From Candidatus Fischerbacteria bacterium RBG_13_37_8 (lineage in GTDB: Bacteria > Acidobacteriota > HRBIN11 > MFGW01), in the NCBI GenBank assembly GCA_001780385.1, contig MFGW01000006.1:8399-19770 (forward strand): a stretch of DNA of 11,372 bases. Reading direction: 5' to 3'. A program made the position numbers and the translations under genes. The notes under the pieces are model-generated. The model worked only from the letters and a program-made list of their open reading frames with translations. It searched no databases and was not told the DNA's origin. Positions 7,107 through 11,372 of the stretch are shown here, piece after piece (position 1 is the stretch's first letter; every line of letters begins with the position of its first letter).

Positions 7107-8363
7107 TTAAAATGCGAAATCGATGACCATACCGATGATATCTTCACGGAACCGGCAAATTGTTCTTCCTTTATATGTGTACTCGAGATGCAGCGCTACA
7201 TTCACAGCTTCCCAGTTGCCGAGATAATACCTGCCAAGCACCGAGTATGTTTTTAATTTGCCTTGTTCATCATAATCGGGTGGGAAGACCCAATTATACA
7301 GCAATGATAGCACAAGACGGTTGTTTTTCATGACTGCCCAGTCAATTTGTGCAAAGCCGCCTGAGTATTCATAGTCTTCGGTTGGTCGCAAAGTATTTAG
7401 TGCTTTATCATCTTTACCAATCATATAGAGAAATTGAAAATTCAATGTTGACCAGTTGATACTGGCATCTAATCCGATACGATAAAATTGCTTGTTTATA
7501 AAACCATCGGTTTCACCAAAGGGAGATACTATGCTTCCGTAAAAACTCGTGGGTTGCATACCATAAATGCCAAAGATACCAATTCGTTGCCCTGCGCTTT
7601 GTCCATCTCCACGTCCAAACGTTTTGAGCAAGCGAAAATAAATATCTTTATTGTTATTATTATCCGGATTTCCATTATTGCCATTCATGAAACCTACCGC
7701 ATACTTGAAACCGCTTTTAAAATGACCTGCTGCTTCAATACCAAGCTGATTATCACCTACTATGAAAGTATTCATAGGTGTTGCAAAATCATAGATTTCA
7801 TACGGTGAGAAAAGGTAATAAGAGCGTTTAGCGCTGAATGGCAAATAGGATGGTTCGAAACGGCCTACGCGGAAATTGAGCTTATTATCTATCACATTAC
7901 TGAAGACTACATTTGCTGATTCCACGGAGGCGAGTTGTCTCGGGTTAAGTCCATCTTGTGGACCGGTATAATCTGCGGCTGGTTCATCAATTCTCGGTGT
8001 GTAGATGAAGAGGAAGGAGAGATTTTCATGGAACACACCGGCGGCAAGAATATCAACGCCAAAGATGTGGAAGCTATTCATTTTACAGCATTCAGTTTTA
8101 TAGATATCATAACCAGGCAGAGCACGTATTGCGATAGGAGGTGAAGTTGCAAAGATAGATTTTTCACCGCCTACCTGTCCGGGAATCTGGTAGCCGTTAT
8201 CACGGAATCGTTGTCCAAAATCATTCAATTTCGGGTAAGCTGTGTGACACATATTGCAATTGAAGCTATGCTTGCGCGCAAAAGCAGGTATTGCATTGCC
8301 TCGATCAGCGAACAGTAAAAAAATTATTGAAACTAATAATAATGAAAGCAGTACTTTTTTCAT
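7107..8363 (-). CDS. Fused mono-heme cytochrome c / outer-membrane porin, Cyc2-like
   Basis: Predicted outer-membrane electron-transfer protein of 418 residues. Residues 1-24 are a signal peptide (MKKVLLSLLL core, ending GNA). Just after cleavage comes PAFARK followed by a single heme site C36-N-M-C39-H40, then YPKLNDFG and FRDNGYQ. This short cytochrome and the FAR/FG pattern match what I recall of the fused cytochrome-porin Cyc2, the outer-membrane iron oxidase. The remaining residues (about 60-418) look like amphipathic beta strands with Asn/Asp/Gly loops, and the chain ends in IGMVIDFAF, the terminal Phe typical of BAM-inserted barrels. Length is close to Cyc2. The start at 8363 is chosen over an in-frame ATG at 8447 because it has AAAGGAG eight bases upstream and a true signal peptide. 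It is the second gene of an operon after the di-heme peroxidase, 13 bases apart. Iron oxidation is an inference: many Cyc2-like relatives have no known substrate. Confidence 0.8.
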   Translation of the reverse strand: MKKVLLSLLLVSIIFLLFADRGNAIPAFARKHSFNCNMCHTAYPKLNDFGQRFRDNGYQIPGQVGGEKSIFATSPPIAIRALPGYDIYKTECCKMNSFHIFGVDILAAGVFHENLSFLFIYTPRIDEPAADYTGPQDGLNPRQLASVESANVVFSNVIDNKLNFRVGRFEPSYLPFSAKRSYYLFSPYEIYDFATPMNTFIVGDNQLGIEAAGHFKSGFKYAVGFMNGNNGNPDNNNNKDIYFRLLKTFGRGDGQSAGQRIGIFGIYGMQPTSFYGSIVSPFGETDGFINKQFYRIGLDASINWSTLNFQFLYMIGKDDKALNTLRPTEDYEYSGGFAQIDWAVMKNNRLVLSLLYNWVFPPDYDEQGKLKTYSVLGRYYLGNWEAVNVALHLEYTYKGRTICRFREDIIGMVIDFAF

Positions 8364-8370
8364 GATTCCT

Positions 8371-8378
8371 TCTCCTTT
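8371..8378 (-). promoter_or_regulatory. Ribosome binding site deciding the cytochrome-porin start
   Basis: On the - strand, AAAGGAGA lies just before the ATG at 8363, with the GGAG core eight bases away. It overlaps the stop codon of the peroxidase gene (TAA at 8379-8377), so ribosomes ending the first gene can re-initiate on the second. Confidence 0.8.
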
Positions 8379-9456
8379 ACTTTGGAAATTCATCCGGTGG
8401 TATTGGTTTTTCATTAGCGACTTCCGGATTATTACTTGTAACTGCAACTTTCATAAATGCGACCAGTGCTTCCATTTCACCTTTCGTAAGTCCAAGCGGC
8501 ACCATTAATGGATCCATGTTACTGTCATCATCTCCGCCGCCACGGTTATAAAATTCAACGAGATCCCAGAGCGTTTGTTCAGAGCCATTGTGAAGGTACG
8601 GGGGACGTGAAGCGACATCACGAACCGTGGGTGTTTTGAATGCGCGCTTATCTTTATCATTTTTTGTTACTGCATAACGGCCAAGATCATCTTCCATTGG
8701 TTCTTTATTTTTTGCGCCGAGATTATGAAACCTGCCATCGGTAAAATTTGGACCCCAATGACATGCGGTGCAATGACCTTTCCCGTTGAATATTTCAAGT
8801 CCTTGTGCTTCAAGCGGAGTCAATGCGGTTTTATCTCCTTTCGCATACCGGTCAAAGGGTGAATCCGTAGTAACAATAGTACGTTCATACGCTGCGATAG
8901 CTTTTGCTACCTGGTCAAGATCGATCGGAATTTTTCCGAAGACGGTTTCGAATTCCTCCACGTATCCGGGGATTGAATTAAGTGTTTCCAGCATTTTTTC
9001 ATGCGTGTTCCCCATTTCTTTTGGATTAATGATAGGACCTTTTGCTTGTTCTTCGAGAGTATCAGCGCGGCCATCCCAGAATTGCAGTGGCATATAAGCT
9101 GAATTGGAAACTGGCGGAGCACGGCGTGGACCTACCTGGCTTTTAATGCCGACACTTGTTGGACCTTTATCGGACCAACCCATAGCCGGGTCATGACATG
9201 ATGCGCAACTCTCGTTATTATCAGCGGATAATCGTGTATCAAAGTAGAGTTGTTTGCCGAGGAGAATTTTCATAGGTGTTTGCGGATTGTCTGGTGGAAC
9301 GGGAACTGGCGGTAATGGAGCTAGCTTTTGTGGACCTAAAGAATGCACTGCTACATCAGGTAGAGGCGGCGCTTTCCTCGGTGGTTTTTCTTCCGCTGAG
9401 ACAACAAATACAATAATGCATAACAGCAGCATTATCGATAGCAATTCTCTTCTCAT
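8377..9456 (-). CDS. Di-heme cytochrome c peroxidase (CcpA/MauG family)
   Basis: Periplasmic di-heme enzyme of 359 residues. Bacterial members reduce H2O2 to water with electrons from small c-type donors; MauG-type members instead oxidise other proteins. Residues 1-21 are a signal peptide (MRRELLSIMLLL core). A Pro-rich linker follows (24-62). The first heme site is C84-A-S-C87-H88 with DPAMGWSD after it, then FWDGRADTLEEQA and a GPIINPKEMG segment. The second is C229-T-A-C232-H233. Family blocks GRYAVT, FKTPTVRDV and PYLHNG (His289), and then VEFYNRGG, match the CcpA/MauG core. The usual PYMHDG reads PYLHNG here, and I cannot assign the second axial ligand of the electron-transfer heme, so peroxidase versus MauG-like activity is open. 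The ribosome binding site AAGGAGG lies five bases before the ATG. It is the first gene of the operon, with its own promoter. Confidence 0.9.
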   Translation of the reverse strand: MRRELLSIMLLLCIIVFVVSAEEKPPRKAPPLPDVAVHSLGPQKLAPLPPVPVPPDNPQTPMKILLGKQLYFDTRLSADNNESCASCHDPAMGWSDKGPTSVGIKSQVGPRRAPPVSNSAYMPLQFWDGRADTLEEQAKGPIINPKEMGNTHEKMLETLNSIPGYVEEFETVFGKIPIDLDQVAKAIAAYERTIVTTDSPFDRYAKGDKTALTPLEAQGLEIFNGKGHCTACHWGPNFTDGRFHNLGAKNKEPMEDDLGRYAVTKNDKDKRAFKTPTVRDVASRPPYLHNGSEQTLWDLVEFYNRGGGDDDSNMDPLMVPLGLTKGEMEALVAFMKVAVTSNNPEVANEKPIPPDEFPK

Positions 9457-9461
9457 GTTAT

Positions 9462-9468
9462 CCTCCTT
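9462..9468 (-). promoter_or_regulatory. Strong ribosome binding site of the peroxidase gene
   Basis: AAGGAGG on the - strand, five bases before the ATG at 9456. It fixes the start at the signal peptide. Confidence 0.75.
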
Positions 9469-9520
9469 GTGAGTTAATACTATATTTTTTCATTACAGAA
9501 ATTCATCTATCTATTTCATG

Positions 9521-9549
9521 ATTATAGTAAAAAAATACCGTTTTGTAAA
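9521..9549 (-). promoter_or_regulatory. Near-consensus promoter of the peroxidase/cytochrome-porin operon
   Basis: Read on the - strand, TTTACA (9549-9544) and TATAAT (9526-9521) are separated by 17 bases, a single mismatch to the sigma70 consensus. The start would fall near 9514, about 57 bases before the ATG. It sits directly beyond the 19-bp inverted repeat, so the operon looks insulated from the caspase-like gene upstream. I see no clear regulator site, such as an OxyR or Fur box. Confidence 0.7.
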
Positions 9550-9562
9550 TATAATAAATAAA

Positions 9563-9609
9563 GAAGGACACGAAGAATAAAACAAACATATTTATTCTTC
9601 GTGTCCTTC
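9563..9609 (-). terminator. Perfect 19-bp inverted repeat, probable terminator of the caspase-like gene
   Basis: The arms 9563-9581 and 9591-9609 are exactly complementary over 19 bases, with a nine-base loop. The repeat lies about 95 bases after the stop of the caspase-like gene and just before the peroxidase promoter. On the - strand the stem is followed by a T-rich tract (TTTATTTATTATATTT), so it can act as an intrinsic terminator. The stem sequence (GGACACGAAG, with TCGTGTCCTTCG on the other arm) also resembles dispersed repeats I recall from environmental genomes, so it may be a mobile palindrome placed here secondarily. Confidence 0.6.
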
Positions 9610-9704
9610 GTAGTCTATATTATTTGGGTTCTGATTTTTTTGAGATAGGTTATTTCACATGATGGTAATAGCAATGATCAATGATATAATACTTACACAA
9701 AATT
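9610..9704. other. 3' flank of the caspase-like gene, nothing further seen
   Basis: AT-rich DNA between the inverted repeat and the caspase-like stop codon. No ORF, tRNA or second hairpin is visible. Confidence 0.4.
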
Positions 9705-11372
9705 CTAATTGTTTTCAGTTATTAGGGGGGGACAATAAACAGGAATGTTTCGATTGAATGAGCTTGAACCAACGGCAGGATGTTGTTTATTATCTGTCTG
9801 TTTTTTTACATTTTCTTGTACATAATCTATCATCTCTCCCAATGATACACATTTCTCATTCTTTTTAGGTGCAAGTTTTCCATTCAGCACTTCCAAAATA
9901 TAATAGGTAAAGACACCATGTCCTTCACCCCATTGAGAACCTTCTCTGGAAGTCTCGCTGCTTTCCGATGCGGTAAATATAGCAAAGCTCGGATCACGTC
10001 CATACATATTAAGAAGATAATTATTTGTTGAACCTTGCACCGATAATAAACTAACTCCTCGCAAACCACTCATTACCTCGATAGAAATTGCATGGCATGC
10101 ATCTATAAATATCATTACATTTTTAGATATTATATTTTCTTTTATTGCTAAACTAATTTCTTGTATACGAATGCCTGTGCCTGAAATATCTTTTAAATTG
10201 GCATCATAAGGCATTAGATAAATATTATTGGGACGATCTGGATCCGGGATCGCATGGCAAGCAAAATAAAGATATACTATATCATTTTGAGCGGGTTTCT
10301 TTAAGAAAGTTCTTATTTTCAATAATGAATCTCGATTAGCGTTTTTATCAATTAATAATTGAATATGGTCTTTATCAAATTTTCCACATTCCTCCTTTTG
10401 AATTGCCGTATAAAATGATTCAGCATCTCGTGCAGCATAATTTAATTTTAATTGAGGATCTTTATAATTTGAAATTCCTACAACAAATGCCCATCGTGTT
10501 GAGGTTGCAGATTCAGGAATTGGTGCAGGCGACAAAGTATTTTGATTTTCTCTTGAATCATACGAGGAATTAATTGCAGGTTTATTATCATTATCTATTA
10601 TTGTAGTCCGAGCGTCTGGAATTGAACCGGAATGTGTGTATTGCTTGTATAATATTTTCCCAATAAAAAGAAATGTTGCTACTAATATGATAATAATAGA
10701 TAAGCCTAGATATTTGTTAACTTTTGAAGGGAATCGATTTATTTTTTGATTTTTTTCATCATGATTAACTATCTTTTGGGATTCTTTTAATAAATCGTTC
10801 TCTAAAGTATTTAAATATATGCCGGAATATGAAAGCTTTTTTTTCGAAGAAGGGCTATCCACTCCAGGGGAAAGGCTTTCAGCATCAGGAAGCTGTAATG
10901 CATAATAGAGAATAAGATTTTTGCCTGCCGGCAATCCATCGTTAAAATGCCTGCTTGCTATTTGCTTTCCCCAGGGCAGCTTATTTATAAGATTTTGGAT
11001 TCCTGTAATTATTTCATTACATTCCTTTTTAGAGGGTGCAGCAACAATAAATCGAGTCAGTTTCTTAAATAAATCTATGCCTTTTTGCTCTAATAATTTA
11101 TCTTGCCAGGCTAATAGCTTAGATATTAAGATCTCTGTCGATTCAATTATCATTCCAGTTTGAAGACTTGGTGCGATAGTGCCAATAGAATTTGCAGAAG
11201 CAGTGGGTGCGAAGATAAAATCTTCCAGGCGGAGAAAAGCTTTATCTAATGCATCTGGAAGATTTTTTAAATCCTTGCCTGATCCTCCTACAAAAAAAAC
11301 TAATTTGCTTGGGCATTTAGCTTCAATTTCTGATTTTTCCAGCGGCAATGAGATGTCTATTACATCACCTAT
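9705..11372 (-). CDS. Membrane-anchored caspase-like protein (peptidase C14), 5' truncated by window edge
   Basis: At least 555 residues. The frame is open to the right edge, and the first candidate start (TTG at 11348) has no ribosome binding site, so the gene begins outside. Numbering below is from that TTG. Residues 14-160 form an unrecognised alpha/beta domain (LVFFVGGSG first, later RFIVAAP). A basic linker precedes a single membrane segment at 213-234 (YLGLSIIIILVATFLFIG). A low-complexity Ser/Pro/Asn stretch follows, and the caspase-like domain starts near 284 (RWAFVVGISNY, then LNYAARDAESF). The catalytic His is H365 in YFACHA and the Cys is C418 in FIDACHA, so the His/Cys pair is intact, but the glycines usual after each (HG, CHSG) are alanine. 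Topology is probably N-terminus inside, with the caspase domain in the periplasm, by charge bias only. Such proteins cleave partner proteins after basic residues or act in stress, death or defence; substrate and partners are not visible. It ends in TENN and is followed by the inverted-repeat terminator. Confidence 0.8.
   Translation of the reverse strand: MGDVIDISLPLEKSEIEAKCPSKLVFFVGGSGKDLKNLPDALDKAFLRLEDFIFAPTASANSIGTIAPSLQTGMIIESTEILISKLLAWQDKLLEQKGIDLFKKLTRFIVAAPSKKECNEIITGIQNLINKLPWGKQIASRHFNDGLPAGKNLILYYALQLPDAESLSPGVDSPSSKKKLSYSGIYLNTLENDLLKESQKIVNHDEKNQKINRFPSKVNKYLGLSIIIILVATFLFIGKILYKQYTHSGSIPDARTTIIDNDNKPAINSSYDSRENQNTLSPAPIPESATSTRWAFVVGISNYKDPQLKLNYAARDAESFYTAIQKEECGKFDKDHIQLLIDKNANRDSLLKIRTFLKKPAQNDIVYLYFACHAIPDPDRPNNIYLMPYDANLKDISGTGIRIQEISLAIKENIISKNVMIFIDACHAISIEVMSGLRGVSLLSVQGSTNNYLLNMYGRDPSFAIFTASESSETSREGSQWGEGHGVFTYYILEVLNGKLAPKKNEKCVSLGEMIDYVQENVKKQTDNKQHPAVGSSSFNRNIPVYCPPLITENN

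Noticed and set aside
6919..7110. 63-codon + strand ORF inside the repeat array
   Set aside because: It translates the tandem repeat itself, has no ribosome binding site and shows repeated peptide text that follows the DNA repeat.
8364..8447. Earlier in-frame start for the cytochrome-porin
   Set aside because: It would overlap the peroxidase gene and put 28 residues before the signal peptide, while the later ATG has a strong ribosome binding site.
8907..9122. - strand ORF within the peroxidase gene
   Set aside because: Alternate frame of a gene whose heme motifs and family blocks fix the true frame.
9705..11348. TTG at 11348 as the true start of the caspase-like gene
   Set aside because: The frame stays open to the window edge and no ribosome binding site precedes the TTG, so the gene is treated as 5' truncated.

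Overview
This is an AT-rich bacterial window from an envelope-rich, Gram-negative-type organism. The evidence is cleavable-looking signal peptides, periplasmic c-type cytochromes, an outer-membrane beta-barrel ending in Phe, and a UDP-GlcNAc 2-epimerase of surface-glycan type. Short palindromic dispersed repeats and Kelch/Fn3 surface proteins of this kind are, as I recall, frequent in environmental and candidate-phylum genomes. I cannot assign a phylum from the sequence alone.

Layout. (1) Positions 1-2027, + strand: the tail of a surface-polysaccharide cluster, with a class I SAM methyltransferase overlapping by ATGA with a WecB-type UDP-N-acetylglucosamine 2-epimerase. (2) Positions 2156-5974, + strand: a monocistronic-looking gene with its own sigma70-like promoter, encoding a 1237-residue exported protein with a helical N-terminal region, a seven-bladed Kelch propeller, a Cys-rich domain and four Fn3-like domains. 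(3) Positions 6051-6751, - strand: a small exported protein with a carboxypeptidase-regulatory-like beta-sandwich and an Ala-rich C-terminal membrane segment, behind two tandem promoters. (4) Positions 6779-7095: a tandem array of about 90-110 bp units, each carrying a GGGCAGAC/GTCTGCCC hairpin, with no gene. (5) Positions 7107-9549, - strand: a two-gene operon with a near-consensus promoter, encoding a di-heme peroxidase of the CcpA/MauG family followed by a mono-heme cytochrome fused to an outer-membrane barrel, with the architecture of the Cyc2 iron oxidases. (6) Positions 9563-9609: a perfect 19-bp inverted repeat separating that operon from (7) positions 9705-11372, - strand: the 3' part of a gene for a membrane-anchored caspase-like (peptidase C14) protein that runs off the right edge.

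How the genes work together. The methyltransferase and epimerase are plausibly translationally coupled and act in nucleotide-sugar and glycan modification. The peroxidase and cytochrome-porin are clearly co-transcribed; the inferred idea is an electron path across the outer membrane that can end in peroxide reduction. The Kelch protein, the small beta-sandwich protein and the caspase-like protein are separate units. The most interesting parts are the Cyc2-like/peroxidase pair, the caspase-like protein with altered residues around an intact His/Cys pair and an unrecognised N-terminal domain, and the composite repeat array.
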